64,000 nt of DNA from Paenarthrobacter nitroguajacolicus (GTDB lineage: Bacteria > Actinomycetota > Actinomycetes > Actinomycetales > Micrococcaceae), in NCBI RefSeq assembly GCF_029952445.1, contig NZ_JAQPPK010000003.1:62001-126000 (forward strand), read 5' to 3'. The notes under the pieces were generated by a model. That model did not search any database. It saw only the letters and a list, made by a program, of their open reading frames with translations, and was not told where the DNA came from. Positions 7,585-16,421 of this stretch are shown here, one piece after another. The position numbers and the translations under genes are program-made. The first letter of the stretch is position 1, and every line of letters starts with the position of its first letter.

Positions 7585-8151
7585 CTACAGATGGAACCAG
7601 TAACGCCGGATCGGTTCGGTGACGCCCAGCTCAGGGGAGAAGCTTTCCGGAGGGCGGACGCCCTCCAGTTCGCCGCCGCACGCCTCGATGGTGCGTGCTG
7701 ACGCCACGTTGGGCTGCTTGCAGGTCACCATCACCCGCTTAAGTCCCATGCCGCGCGCTTCTTCCAAGGCTCCGGCCAGGGCAAGCTTGGCCAGGCCCTT
7801 TCCTCGCGCGCTCGGCCTGATGCCATACCCAATATGTCCGCCCACTTCTTTCAGGTATTCATTGAGCAGGGAATGCCTGAGGCTGGCGGCTCCGAGGTAG
7901 TCCGTGCCCTCGGTGATCCACAGGGTGGTCTGGTTGGCCAGACCTTCCGGTGGCCGGAAACTTGCCACGGCCATCTGATGGAGCAGGTCCACCCATTGTG
8001 CGAAATGGCTTGCCTCGCGGAGATCAAGGTCGTACCGTGCGGCCAGGAATGCTGCAGAACCGTCTTGGTCGAGAGTGCCCCACTCTTGGAAACTTTCCAG
8101 CCAGGACGCGTGGAAGCCCGCGGATGGCTGTGTGAGCTTGGCGTGAGTCAT
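7585..8151 (-). CDS. GNAT family N-acetyltransferase
   Basis: A 188-residue acyl-CoA-dependent N-acetyltransferase. The acetyl-CoA pyrophosphate loop is visible as RPSARGKGLAKLAL (about residue 112, matching R/Q-x-x-G-x-G/A), after a strand GGHIGYGI and before VMVTCKQPNVASARTIEACGG, which is the usual motif B (N-x-A-S). It resembles the RimJ/RimL-like group with ELEG near the C terminus. It stands alone on the minus strand between the ArsR gene and the isomerase. Substrate cannot be predicted. Confidence 0.85.
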   Translation of the reverse strand: MTHAKLTQPSAGFHASWLESFQEWGTLDQDGSAAFLAARYDLDLREASHFAQWVDLLHQMAVASFRPPEGLANQTTLWITEGTDYLGAASLRHSLLNEYLKEVGGHIGYGIRPSARGKGLAKLALAGALEEARGMGLKRVMVTCKQPNVASARTIEACGGELEGVRPPESFSPELGVTEPIRRYWFHL

Positions 8152-8177
8152 TGGGTGAGCGTACTACGCCGACAGGA

Positions 8178-8534
8178 TCAGGCTTCGGATGCCTTGATGG
8201 CTTGGGGTCCCTTGGCGGAGCGGCGGGCGGGGGTTCGCTTCCGGACCTCGCGGAGCACAATCTGCTCCGGGCACACCGTGGACAGGAAGTCGCCGACGGA
8301 CAGGGCCAGTCGCTCGCCCACGAGTGAGTACAAAATGCGGTTTGCGTCGCGGCGCTCGGTGACCAGGCCAGCCTGGCGCAGCACGCTCAGGTGCCGGGAA
8401 ATGGTTGGGCCTGTGGCGTTGAACCGCGCGGCGATTTCACCGGCGGCCATTTCGCCGTCCTTGAGGTCCTGGAGGATCTGCCGCCTGGTGGGGTGTGCCA
8501 GGGCTGCGAAGATCTCCGATGCTGCATCTGCCAT
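8178..8534 (-). CDS. ArsR family winged-helix regulator
   Basis: A 118-residue winged helix repressor. The core reads IFAALAHPTRRQILQDL, then GEIAARFNATGPTISRHLSVLRQAGLV as the recognition helix, and the wing TERRDANRILYSLV. No Cys-rich metal site is seen (no ELCVCDL motif), so the signal is probably not a thiophilic metal. The tail is basic (REVRKRTPARR). It is divergent from the epimerase-like gene, and two inverted repeats with TAGC half sites lie between them, so it probably represses both itself and that gene. Confidence 0.85.
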   Translation of the reverse strand: MADAASEIFAALAHPTRRQILQDLKDGEMAAGEIAARFNATGPTISRHLSVLRQAGLVTERRDANRILYSLVGERLALSVGDFLSTVCPEQIVLREVRKRTPARRSAKGPQAIKASEA

Positions 8535-8541
8535 GTTTGCA

Positions 8542-8582
8542 ATATAGCACAGTAGCTATATACAGTTTAGCTTCATTGCTAA
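8542..8582. promoter_or_regulatory. Paired operators for the ArsR regulator
   Basis: Two inverted repeats: ATATAGC-N6-GCTATAT (8542-8561, perfect 7-bp arms) and TTAGC-N6-GCTAA (8567-8582). They share the core TAGC-N6-GCTA and their centres are 23 bp apart. They fill the space between the ArsR ATG and the ribosome binding site of the epimerase-like gene, where they would block both promoters. Confidence 0.65.
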
Positions 8583-8601
8583 TAAGCGAAGGAGCAATTT
8601 C

Positions 8602-9534
8602 ATGCGTGTAGCCATTACCGGTGGTACGGGGTTTGTTGGACGTCATCTGGCCCAGCGGCTCGGGACGACGGAGACAGTCGTTGTTTCACGTCGAACAGGG
8701 ACACCGATCGATGACGTCGACGCCCTGGCGGCGGCCTTCGCCGGGTGTGATGCCGTAGCTCACTGTGCCGGGATCAACCGGGAGATCGGTGATCAGACTT
8801 TCCAGCGGGTCCACGTTGACGGCACCCGTGCCGTCATTGAAGCTGCCCGAAGGGCTGGCGTGAAAAGAATCGTCATGCTGAGCTTCCTCAGGGCCCGTCC
8901 CGATTGTGGATCCGGATATCACGAGACCAAATGGGCTGCGGAGGAACTATTGCGCCACTCCGGAATCGAGCACACGATCCTCAAGGCGGGGATGATATAC
9001 GGACCGGGTGACCACATGGTGGACCACGTAACCCGTGCTGTGCGCACCTTCCCGATCTTCGCAACAGTCGGCTTTCGGGAACGGACTGTTCGTCCCATCC
9101 CGGTGGAGGAAGCCGTCAACACGCTCGTTGCCGGCTTGGAGGGCCGGATTTCCACCCCGACGGTCGCCGTCGTCGGCGCGGAAGAACTTGAGCTCGGAAC
9201 AGCTGTCCGAAGGATCGGACGCATTGCGGGCGGTCGTCCGCTGTATGTCCCCGTGCCTGTGTGGTCCATCCGTATGCTGGCGCGGCTAACTGAGTGGTTG
9301 ATGGTGGTGCCGCTCGTCGCGAAAGCCCAAGCGCAGATGCTCGCAGAGGGGGTCAGCGAGCCGTCACCTTACGCGCCCTGGCTCCCGGAGGAGCTGCGTC
9401 CTGCGCTTCCCTTCGACGACGAACGCATCCGGGCTGCCCTGCCTGACGGCCGCTTCAGCCTCGACGACCTTCGCGCGGTGCGGTGGTGGCACGGACTGCC
9501 TGCCCGCCTCCGGCAAAACAGGGCCAGCCGCTAG
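8602..9534 (+). CDS. NAD(P)-binding epimerase-like protein (extended SDR, NDUFA9-like)
   Basis: A 310-residue protein with an N-terminal Rossmann fold (VAITGGTGFVGRHLAQRL, residues 3-20) and an atypical-SDR active site: no YxxxK in the usual form, but SGYHETKWAAEELL (about residue 106) supplies a Tyr and Lys with changed spacing. It resembles the NDUFA9/complex I subunit-like quinone-associated group. The start follows GAAGGAG. It is divergent from, and probably repressed by, the ArsR protein. Its TAG stop shares the palindrome CTAG with the stop of the convergent LysR gene. The substrate is unknown. Confidence 0.8.
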   Translation: MRVAITGGTGFVGRHLAQRLGTTETVVVSRRTGTPIDDVDALAAAFAGCDAVAHCAGINREIGDQTFQRVHVDGTRAVIEAARRAGVKRIVMLSFLRARPDCGSGYHETKWAAEELLRHSGIEHTILKAGMIYGPGDHMVDHVTRAVRTFPIFATVGFRERTVRPIPVEEAVNTLVAGLEGRISTPTVAVVGAEELELGTAVRRIGRIAGGRPLYVPVPVWSIRMLARLTEWLMVVPLVAKAQAQMLAEGVSEPSPYAPWLPEELRPALPFDDERIRAALPDGRFSLDDLRAVRWWHGLPARLRQNRASR

Positions 9535-10385
9535 TTCGACTTGTTCAACGTCCGGCCCATGATGGCCTGCGTGAGTGCGTCAATGACTTCCGCGTTGGCC
9601 AGTGGATTGCGGATCAGGGTGAAGTCGACATCACCCACTGGCGGCAGCCCAAAGCGTTGGGTGATCACCTTCAGGTCCTCAGGAACCAGGGAAGCGGGCA
9701 TCACTGCGACGCCGATGCCTGCCCGCACCGCTGCCAGGACTCCACTGATTTGCTTGGTGCTGCAGGTGATCCGCCAGGTTCGGCCCTCGGCCTCCAACGC
9801 ATCGATGGCAAGTTTTCGGCTCAGGCTCGGCGCCGGGTAGGCGATAAGTGGAACTGGGGCGCCGGGTTCAAGGACCGTTTGTTCCACGCCCACCCAGGCG
9901 AAGTTGTCATGGCGCACTACCGTGCCTTCCTTGGCCCCGGCCACCCATTTGACGAACACAAGGTCCAATTGCCCGGCATTGAGCCTTTTGTAGAGCTGAT
10001 CGCTTTGGCTGACGGTGAGTTCCAGGTTGATCTGCGGGTACAACTGCCGGAATTCACGGAGGATCCGGGGGAGGCCGGTGATGGCGAGGTCGTCCGCCGT
10101 CCCGAAGCGGAGGCGTCCGCGCATGGCCGAACCCGAAAAGTAGCGCGCAGCCGAATCGTGGGCGGCCAGTATGCTGCGGGCAAAGCCGGCCATGGCGTCA
10201 CCGTTGTCAGTGAGCCTGACTTCACGGGTGTCACGGGCTACGAGGACCCGCTTGGCGGCGGCTTCGAGCTTGCGGACGTGCTGGCTCACCGTCGGCTGGG
10301 CAAGCCCCAGACGTTCGGCGGCCTTGGTGAAACTCAGCGTTTCCGCGACGGCCAGGAAAGAGCGGAGCTGGACAGGTTCGAACAA
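9531..10385 (-). CDS. LysR family transcriptional regulator
   Basis: A 284-residue regulator. The start is the TTG that gives LFEPVQLRSFLAV, 5 nt after AGGAG; the frame continues upstream, but those residues do not belong to the family. The HTH reads SFTKAAERLGLAQPTVSQHVRKLEAAA (about residues 19-45), followed by a substrate-binding domain (LRFGTADDLAITGLPRIL, then FVKWVAGAKE). It is divergent from an MFS exporter, with a T-N11-A palindrome between them, so it probably controls that exporter. The effector is unknown. Confidence 0.85.
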   Translation of the reverse strand: MFEPVQLRSFLAVAETLSFTKAAERLGLAQPTVSQHVRKLEAAAKRVLVARDTREVRLTDNGDAMAGFARSILAAHDSAARYFSGSAMRGRLRFGTADDLAITGLPRILREFRQLYPQINLELTVSQSDQLYKRLNAGQLDLVFVKWVAGAKEGTVVRHDNFAWVGVEQTVLEPGAPVPLIAYPAPSLSRKLAIDALEAEGRTWRITCSTKQISGVLAAVRAGIGVAVMPASLVPEDLKVITQRFGLPPVGDVDFTLIRNPLANAEVIDALTQAIMGRTLNKSN

Positions 10386-10446
10386 TGGAACTCCTAAAGC
10401 GCAGGTCAGTGCCGGGCCAGAGTACTGCGGCGCCTGCGGGAGGCTC

Positions 10447-10461
10447 ATTGCGTTCCGCAAT
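10447..10461. promoter_or_regulatory. LysR-type binding site
   Basis: ATTGCGTTCCGCAAT has 6-bp arms and contains the T-N11-A signature of LysR boxes. It lies between the divergent LysR and MFS genes, about 60 bp from the LysR start. Confidence 0.6.
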
Positions 10462-10552
10462 GCTAGTTATAGGCGCAATACGCTTCCATAATTGCTGGTG
10501 GCAACCATAGCGTTAAACGCATCCCACCGAAACTCTCATCCGAGGACTACCT

Positions 10553-11950
10553 TTGGCACCCCCACCGCCTTCAGCGGCACATGTCAGCCAGCCCGTCATC
10601 GATTCCCTGTCTGCCGGTCCCACGCAGCCAAGCCGGCCCGACACCGTCACCCAGCCACTCGCCGTCGTGAGTGAAAGGCTGCCCTGGCGGCACACCTTCA
10701 TCTCTTTGAAGGTCCCCAACTTCAGAATCTTCGCGATCGGCCACTTCATTGCGGTGATCGCGATATGGATGCAGCGCATCGCCCAGGACTGGATGGTGCT
10801 TCAACTCTCCGGTTCCGTCACCGCCGTCGGAATTACCGTGGCGCTGCAGTTCATGCCGTCACTTTTCCTTGGCCCGTGGGGCGGCATGATTGCCGACCGC
10901 TTCCCCAAACGGAAGATCCTCATCATCTGCCAGTCGGCAGCGGCGGTTCTCGCAGCGGCCCTGGCGGTGCTATCGCTCACTCACGTTGTGCAGGTCTGGC
11001 ACGTCTACATTATTGCGCTGGTGCTGGGCTTCGTGACGGTCCTGGACCAGCCCGCACGGCAAGTGTTCGTCAACGAACTCGTTGGGCCCAAGTACCTGCG
11101 CAACGCGATCAGCGTCAACTCCACCACTTTCCAGCTGGGCGGCCTGATCGGGCCGGCGTTGGCCGGTGTGCTTCTAACTGCGGTAGGCGCCGGTTGGGCA
11201 TTCGCCGCGAACGCTGTGGCCTGCTGTTCCACCGTGACCATGCTGATGCTGTTGCGCAAGGACCAGCTGCACCTCAGCCAGCCCACGCCGCGCAAGAAGG
11301 GCATGCTGCGCGAGGGCCTCAACTACGCCCTCAGCAAGCCCACGATTTACTGGCCGTGGCTGATGGCCGGCTTCGTGGCAGTTTTCGCCATGAGCCTCCC
11401 AGTGCTTTTGGCCGCGTTCGCGGACCACGTATACGACGCCGGCGCCGGAGGCTACGGCCTGCTGAACGCCATGGTTGCGCTCGGTGCGCTTACCGGCGCG
11501 GTCGCATCCACGCGCCGCAGGCAGCTCCGGTTGCGATCGGTAGTAACGTCAGCCGGGTTGTACGGGCTCATGTTGTGCGTGTCCTCGCTCATGCCGTCCA
11601 TGGTGTGGTTCAGCGTCACCATGGTTTTCGCAGGGTTCTGGTGCCTCATGTTCCTCACCGCGGCCAACCAGATGGTCCAGACCAGCTCCAACATGAGCAT
11701 CCGCGGCCGCGTCATGAGCCTCTACCTCGTTGTGCTCATCGGCGGGCAGGCCATCGGCGGACCCATGATGGGCTGGCTCGCCGAGCACCTCGGTCCGCAT
11801 CTGGCGATCCTCGTGGCAGGCGGGGTTCCGGCCATCGCAGCCGCGGCAGTCGCCGTCGTACTGGCCCGGAAGTCCTCCCTGCACATCAAGGTGGACCTGC
11901 GCGACAGGCGGCGTGTCCTGCGGATTGTGCAGGAGCCGCAGACGGCTTGA
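10553..11950 (+). CDS. MFS transporter, EntS/MFS_3-like exporter
   Basis: A 465-residue inner-membrane transporter with about 12 hydrophobic segments. The loop GGMIADRFPKRKIL (about residue 108) between segments 2 and 3 is the MFS signature, and DQPARQVFVNELVGPKYLRNAIS matches the MFS_3 group that includes enterobactin exporter EntS and macrolide exporters. A Pro/Ser-rich cytosolic N terminus of about 45 residues precedes the first segment. The start is a TTG. Divergent from the LysR gene; export of a small metabolite or drug is likely. Downstream is the tRNA-Gly gene, facing it. Confidence 0.82.
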   Translation: MAPPPPSAAHVSQPVIDSLSAGPTQPSRPDTVTQPLAVVSERLPWRHTFISLKVPNFRIFAIGHFIAVIAIWMQRIAQDWMVLQLSGSVTAVGITVALQFMPSLFLGPWGGMIADRFPKRKILIICQSAAAVLAAALAVLSLTHVVQVWHVYIIALVLGFVTVLDQPARQVFVNELVGPKYLRNAISVNSTTFQLGGLIGPALAGVLLTAVGAGWAFAANAVACCSTVTMLMLLRKDQLHLSQPTPRKKGMLREGLNYALSKPTIYWPWLMAGFVAVFAMSLPVLLAAFADHVYDAGAGGYGLLNAMVALGALTGAVASTRRRQLRLRSVVTSAGLYGLMLCVSSLMPSMVWFSVTMVFAGFWCLMFLTAANQMVQTSSNMSIRGRVMSLYLVVLIGGQAIGGPMMGWLAEHLGPHLAILVAGGVPAIAAAAVAVVLARKSSLHIKVDLRDRRRVLRIVQEPQTA

Positions 11951-11990
11951 TCGCCGCCCAGGCAAGCGCCGCCGTCGAGCGGCTCCCTTG

Positions 11991-12027
11991 CAACAAAAGA
12001 ACCCCGGATCCTCAGGATCCGGGGTTC
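11991..12027 (-). terminator. Terminator of the tRNA-Gly gene
   Basis: A strong hairpin with 13-bp perfect arms (AACCCCGGATCCT / AGGATCCGGGGTT, 12000-12026). On the minus strand it is followed by TCTTTTGTTG. It is 7 bp beyond the 3' end of the tRNA and also faces the end of the MFS gene, so it may serve both strands. Confidence 0.8.
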
Positions 12028-12033
12028 ATCGCG

Positions 12034-12104
12034 AGCGGGCGACGGGAATCGAACCCGCGTATCGAGCTTGGGAAGCTAGCGCTCTACCATTGAGCTACGC
12101 CCGC
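12034..12104 (-). tRNA. tRNA-Gly (anticodon TCC)
   Basis: A 71-nt cloverleaf on the minus strand: acceptor GCGGGCG / CGCCCGC, D arm GCTC-AATGGTA-GAGC, anticodon loop TTCCCAA (anticodon TCC), and T arm with TTCGATT. It closely resembles the bacterial tRNA-Gly(UCC) pattern. The 3' CCA is not encoded. The anticodon stem CTAGC / GCTCG contains one T-C mismatch, which is unusual but leaves the loop intact. Confidence 0.93.
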
Positions 12105-12191
12105 ACTGCCCGGGAAAATCCCCCGAGCGAGTCCTAGCTTAGCGCAGTTGCGGGGGCCCTCATGACAGGCACACCGTCGGCGGTGGGCAGC

Positions 12192-13673
12192 CTACCTGAA
12201 CAGGCTCAGGCTGTTCCATCCGTAGCCCACCTGGCTGTAGGTGGTCCATTGGCCCCGACCCAAACCGTAGTTGTAGAGGTTGCCATCGACAGTCTGCGCC
12301 GTGATGCCGCGGGTGCCCGCTCCGGTCAGCCCGAAGCTCGGGACAAGGACGCGCATGTACTGCCAGCCGGTGCCCACGGTGGTGGCCGGCCCGTAGAAGC
12401 CGGCCCAACCGTCGCCACGGTAATTGATCAAGGAACCAGTAGCGGTCCGCGCCAGGATGTCGTTGGCTCCGTCGCCTTCCCAATCGGCGATTGTCAGTTC
12501 CATGCCGTTCCAGCCGGTCCCGATGAACTGCGGGGCGCTGAGCGCACCGCCAAAGGTGTTCGGGTAGTAACGCAGCACACCGTCCGGGAAATATCCGACG
12601 ACGCCGGGCCGGCCGTCCGCGTGCGTCCACTTGCCAACGGTGATGGTCATGCGATCCCAGCCGCCGTTGCCTACAACAACCTGGCCGGCGAAACCGCCAC
12701 CCGGGAGGCCTCGATACACGCCCAGTACGCCGTTGTTCCATTGCGCAAGGATGTCGTACACGCCATCGATGTCCCAGTCCACCACGAAGGCCTGCTTCAG
12801 GCCGGTCCAGCCCGAACCGATCTGGACGGCATTCGCGTATCCGCCGACCGCCGTCGCGGGGTAGCGCAGGAGACGGCCCGATGCGTCGGCGGCCACCAGG
12901 TCCGCGCCCGACTTGATGCTGGCCGCAGCCGCGGTGTTACCGGCGAAATACTGCTCGAGGGTGGCGAACCCTCGTCGGTTCATGTCCGTGGCCAGGTCAA
13001 CGCCCACGTAGCGCAGGTGCCATGGCTCGTAACTGTAACCCGTGGTGGCCGTGTACCCGTTGGGATAGCGGACGATGAAGCCGTATTTGTGGGCATTGGC
13101 AGCGACCCACTGACCGGCGGCCGTGTCTCCGAAGCAGGTGCTGAGCCCACAGTTTCCAGCGGCGTTGCCGATGTCCATTGCCAGGCCGGTCTGGTGCTCG
13201 CTGTATCCCGGCCGGGCCGAGATGGTGTCAGCGTAGGCCTGCCCGTAGATGCTGACGTAGTAGGAATACACCTGCTGCTGTTGCTCGTATGAGCGGTAGC
13301 CGCTCACGATCGACAGGCCGCCAGTCCCTGCGTCGGCCGCTCCTTGGAACAGGCCATTGAGCCAGGCGGCGGCTTCAGCCCGCATGTACTGGCCGGAGCC
13401 GCGGGCATTGATGAGGTCATTGGGGGCGTAGCTGGCTGGATTCAGCGGCCTCGACTTGTTGACAAGTACAGAAAAGCTCGCGGGGTTTCCGATCGGGTCC
13501 GCGCTCGGCAGAGGGTTCGCTGTTGCCGGCACCGCGGTCGCGGGCGCTGTCAGCGCAACCGCGGGCGCCGCTGAAACGACGCCGCCGCCCACAACGACGG
13601 CGAGGAAAGCCGCGCAGGCAGCCAGCCGTCGTCGGGCCTTGCCTGCAAACGTTTGATGATTTTGAACCCGCAT
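12192..13673 (-). CDS. Secreted D-alanyl-D-alanine carboxypeptidase (M15/VanY) with C-terminal FG-GAP-like repeats
   Basis: A 493-residue exported protein. The start follows GAGGTGGGGG; it begins with a signal peptide (KARRRLAACAAFLAVVVGG, cleavage near AAPAVA, residue about 38). Residues about 65-235 form an M15B zinc peptidase: SGYRSYEQQ, then SEHQTGLAMDIG (zinc His and Asp) and EPWHLRYVG (catalytic Glu, zinc His). It should trim the terminal D-Ala of peptidoglycan stem peptides. Residues about 255-493 hold four or five repeats of about 45 residues, each with a D-x-D-G-type loop (WDIDGVYDILAQ, WEGDGANDILAR) and a GxGW motif, as in FG-GAP/VCBS proteins. The same module ends the CAP protein at 14363-16303. 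Confidence 0.87.
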   Translation of the reverse strand: MRVQNHQTFAGKARRRLAACAAFLAVVVGGGVVSAAPAVALTAPATAVPATANPLPSADPIGNPASFSVLVNKSRPLNPASYAPNDLINARGSGQYMRAEAAAWLNGLFQGAADAGTGGLSIVSGYRSYEQQQQVYSYYVSIYGQAYADTISARPGYSEHQTGLAMDIGNAAGNCGLSTCFGDTAAGQWVAANAHKYGFIVRYPNGYTATTGYSYEPWHLRYVGVDLATDMNRRGFATLEQYFAGNTAAAASIKSGADLVAADASGRLLRYPATAVGGYANAVQIGSGWTGLKQAFVVDWDIDGVYDILAQWNNGVLGVYRGLPGGGFAGQVVVGNGGWDRMTITVGKWTHADGRPGVVGYFPDGVLRYYPNTFGGALSAPQFIGTGWNGMELTIADWEGDGANDILARTATGSLINYRGDGWAGFYGPATTVGTGWQYMRVLVPSFGLTGAGTRGITAQTVDGNLYNYGLGRGQWTTYSQVGYGWNSLSLFR

Positions 13674-13887
13674 AACGCCCCCACCTCGGTTTTTGCCAGC
13701 CTCCGGAACTCTACCGCCCGGGGCCAGGTATGTCAGCCGTAACCTTGTTGGCTGCCACATAACCATTCGGTCAAGGCTCGTTCCCGAGGTGCGCCGGCGG
13801 GGCATCCGCTGACTATTCTGAAGGTGTTAGCTGCAGCGTATGGGGAACCGGGCTACGACTTCGAACCGTACGCCGAAAGAGGTATCC

Positions 13888-14331
13888 GTGGCATTTGCAG
13901 CCTATGAAGTGGTGATCCACCGGGACGCCATGACCGTCTACTCGTTCCTGATGGACGGCATGAACAATCCCCTGTGGCGCTCGGGTATCCGCAGCATTTC
14001 AGTGCGGTCAGGCATCCGTGGTCAAAAGGGTGCCCTCTACCAGCAAACCATCAGCGGCCCCGGCGGACGCCCCATTGCAGCCGACTTCAAGATCACCGAA
14101 GCCCGGCCCGGAGCAGAAGTGCGCTTTGCCGTGGTGGCCGGTCCTGCCCGGCCAACCGGTGGCTATTACCTGAGCACCGAGGGGTCAACAACGCGACTCA
14201 GGTTCGCGCTCGAATACCACCCCAAGGGCCTGCAGAAGCTCATGAACGCCATGATCCAGAAGACCATGGAGGGCGAAGTAGCCCAACTGGAGCAACTCAA
14301 GACCGTGATGGAGTCGCGCTCCGTGGTTTGA
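13888..14331 (+). CDS. SRPBCC family (polyketide cyclase/dehydrase-like) protein
   Basis: A 147-residue single-domain protein of the START/SRPBCC helix-grip fold. It opens with the typical AYEVVIHRDAMTVYSFLMD (first strand and helix, as in VxAxxxxVWxxL families) and ends in a long C-terminal helix (KGLQKLMNAMIQKTMEGEVAQLEQLKTVM). The GTG start follows AAAGAGG with 5-nt spacing. Such proteins bind hydrophobic ligands in a central cavity; many are of unknown function. It is divergent from the VanY-like gene and convergent with the CAP gene. Confidence 0.75.
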   Translation: MAFAAYEVVIHRDAMTVYSFLMDGMNNPLWRSGIRSISVRSGIRGQKGALYQQTISGPGGRPIAADFKITEARPGAEVRFAVVAGPARPTGGYYLSTEGSTTRLRFALEYHPKGLQKLMNAMIQKTMEGEVAQLEQLKTVMESRSVV

Positions 14332-14362
14332 GCCGTCTCCTTACTGCTACGGGCTTTGATGC

Positions 14363-16303
14363 CTACTGGGCAAGCTTGAAGCCGCTCCAACCGCCACCGA
14401 CTGCGACCGGCGTCGTCAGCCTTCCAGAGGTGAGGTCCCAGTACTCCAGAACCCCGTTGTTGCCCAGGCCCGAGATGCCGGCGGTTCCCGCTCCGGTGAC
14501 TCCTTGCAGCGCACGCAGCCCGGAGTAATCCGTCCATGCTGCGCCCACTACCGGCCTGGCTTCCTGTTTGGGCGTTGCCAGTCCGCTGCCGCGGTACAAC
14601 CGCAGGGAACCGTTGGCTTCGACGGTGAGAAGATCCTGGAACCCGTCAGCGTTGTAATCCACCATGCTGAGCCGGGTGGCCGGGTAACCGGTTCCGATGG
14701 CAGCCTGGGTGCGGATGTACGACATCCCCGAATTCTTGTAGAACCAGAGCCCGCCTGAAGCGTCCATGGCAACGATCTGCGGCAGGCGGTTGTTGGCACA
14801 CCAGTTGCCCACGGAAATGTTCAAGGACTGCCAGCCGTGGCCAAGCACCCCTGGCGATCCGAAGCCACCCGACTGCCGACCCGGATAGACCAACAGGGCG
14901 CCATCGGTGCGTTGGGCGATGAGGTCGAAGACACCATCACGGTCCCAGTCGGACACGAAGAGCTCCTTGAGGCCCGTGAAGCCGACGCCGATCGTGCGCG
15001 CTGCGCCGTACTTTGCGTTGCCCAAGGATTGATAGGAGTAGACGGTGCCGTCGGGGCCGATGGATACAAGGTCCGCGGCGCTCCCGATGGACGCTGCACT
15101 GAGGTCCACTGTTGGCGGTTGGTGCTTGGCGTCCGGTTCACAGACCCCCACAGGGTCAGTGGGCGGGGTCACCGTGCCACCCGGGCTGGTGGTGGTCCCG
15201 GCGGGCAGGGTTGTGTAGCCGAAGAAATTCACCACGCCCCAGAGCGTGTAGCGGTTGGGTGTCGTCTGCCAATTGCCGTCCGTGTAGGTGATGCCAATAC
15301 CCATTACGTTGAACCGCGGATCCCGAAGCAACGCATCGTGCCCCGGCGAACCCTTCCACCACTCAACAAGTTGTGCGGCGTCGCGGTCCCAACGGACAGC
15401 GATGACCTCGCCCGCGCCGTTGTTCGGATTCATGGCTCTCGGGTCAGTCCAGAAGTTCGGCCTGTGCTGGATCACTTCACGGGTTGCGATGCTGTTTGAC
15501 CACTCCTGCGCCAAATTAGCCACCGTTGCGTGGTACTTCACCGGCGCCAGGCCCAGGGACGCCCGGTAGCTGTTGATCGCGTTGAACACCGTGAGGATCG
15601 CGGCCGTGTTGCTGTCGGGAAGGAGCGCCAGTGCGCCGTTGTCCAGGTTCGGTTCGCCGCTGGGGGCCTTGCCGGGGAACGGCGTGGGGGAGTCGGTTGC
15701 TTCGGGCTGGGTGGTTGCCGGTGGCGTGGTGGGGGTTGGGGTTTCCGGTGCTTGCGTTTGGGTGGGGGACGGCGTGGGCGACGGTGTTTCCGTTGGGGTG
15801 GGGGTTGCCATTGGTGTGGGAGTCGGCCCAGCGGCCTCGGCCGTCGGGGGCGTCGCTGCTGGCGTGCTGTCCGTGCTTTCCTCCGGAGAGGGGGCCGTCT
15901 CCGTCGGCTCGGTTGTCGCGGGAGTGGTAGCACTTGGGCCGGGATCCGATGCATTGTCGGGACCCCATGACGGTCCGATGTTCGGCACCGGCGGTGGCGT
16001 CTCAAACACCGGGTCGACGGCGACCGGCCCGCTGTTCGACGCAGAGGCCTTGGTGGGTGGCTCCGGCGTTGTCGGAGTCGTAGGACTGTCGGCGTCACCG
16101 ACGGCGGGGGTCACCACCGAAGGTGCCGTAACCGGCGTCGTGCTTTCCTCGGGTGCTGACAATCCGGACGGGACGCTCGACGACGCGGTGGTACTTGCGC
16201 CAGGGGCGGCCTCCGTTGCCGGCAGGATCTGGCTGGAGGCGGCCAGGCAAAGCGCCAGCGCGCCAGCCAGCACAAGAGCGGCAGGCGCTGCCAGTTTCTT
16301 CAC
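14363..16303 (-). CDS. Secreted CAP/SCP-domain protein with Pro/Thr-rich linker and FG-GAP-like repeats
   Basis: A 646-residue exported protein. The GTG start, after a GGGG ribosome binding site, gives [23 protein letters not shown], a clear signal peptide. Residues about 30-220 are a Pro/Thr/Ser-rich disordered linker. Residues about 225-370 form a CAP/SCP (PR-1-like) domain: [23 protein letters not shown], the GEVIA motif and the H of [19 protein letters not shown]. Residues about 395-646 carry repeats ([24 protein letters not shown]) homologous to those of the M15 peptidase at 12192. A wall-bound, surface-exposed role is likely; the activity of bacterial CAP domains is generally unknown. 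Confidence 0.85.
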   Translation of the reverse strand: MKKLAAPAALVLAGALALCLAASSQILPATEAAPGASTTASSSVPSGLSAPEESTTPVTAPSVVTPAVGDADSPTTPTTPEPPTKASASNSGPVAVDPVFETPPPVPNIGPSWGPDNASDPGPSATTPATTEPTETAPSPEESTDSTPAATPPTAEAAGPTPTPMATPTPTETPSPTPSPTQTQAPETPTPTTPPATTQPEATDSPTPFPGKAPSGEPNLDNGALALLPDSNTAAILTVFNAINSYRASLGLAPVKYHATVANLAQEWSNSIATREVIQHRPNFWTDPRAMNPNNGAGEVIAVRWDRDAAQLVEWWKGSPGHDALLRDPRFNVMGIGITYTDGNWQTTPNRYTLWGVVNFFGYTTLPAGTTTSPGGTVTPPTDPVGVCEPDAKHQPPTVDLSAASIGSAADLVSIGPDGTVYSYQSLGNAKYGAARTIGVGFTGLKELFVSDWDRDGVFDLIAQRTDGALLVYPGRQSGGFGSPGVLGHGWQSLNISVGNWCANNRLPQIVAMDASGGLWFYKNSGMSYIRTQAAIGTGYPATRLSMVDYNADGFQDLLTVEANGSLRLYRGSGLATPKQEARPVVGAAWTDYSGLRALQGVTGAGTAGISGLGNNGVLEYWDLTSGRLTTPVAVGGGWSGFKLAQ

Positions 16304-16421
16304 AATTACCCCGCGTTTGCTCGTTGCCCCCAAGTACGGGCGCGGCTTTACATGTCCGGGAACTATAGTCCCATGGGGCTGTCCCGACAATGCATGCGGT
16401 ATTTGGGGTATTTTTGATGAC

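Noticed and set aside
12034..12104. Attachment site or integrative element at tRNA-Gly
   Set aside because: No repeat of the tRNA 3' end and no integrase gene were found in the window.
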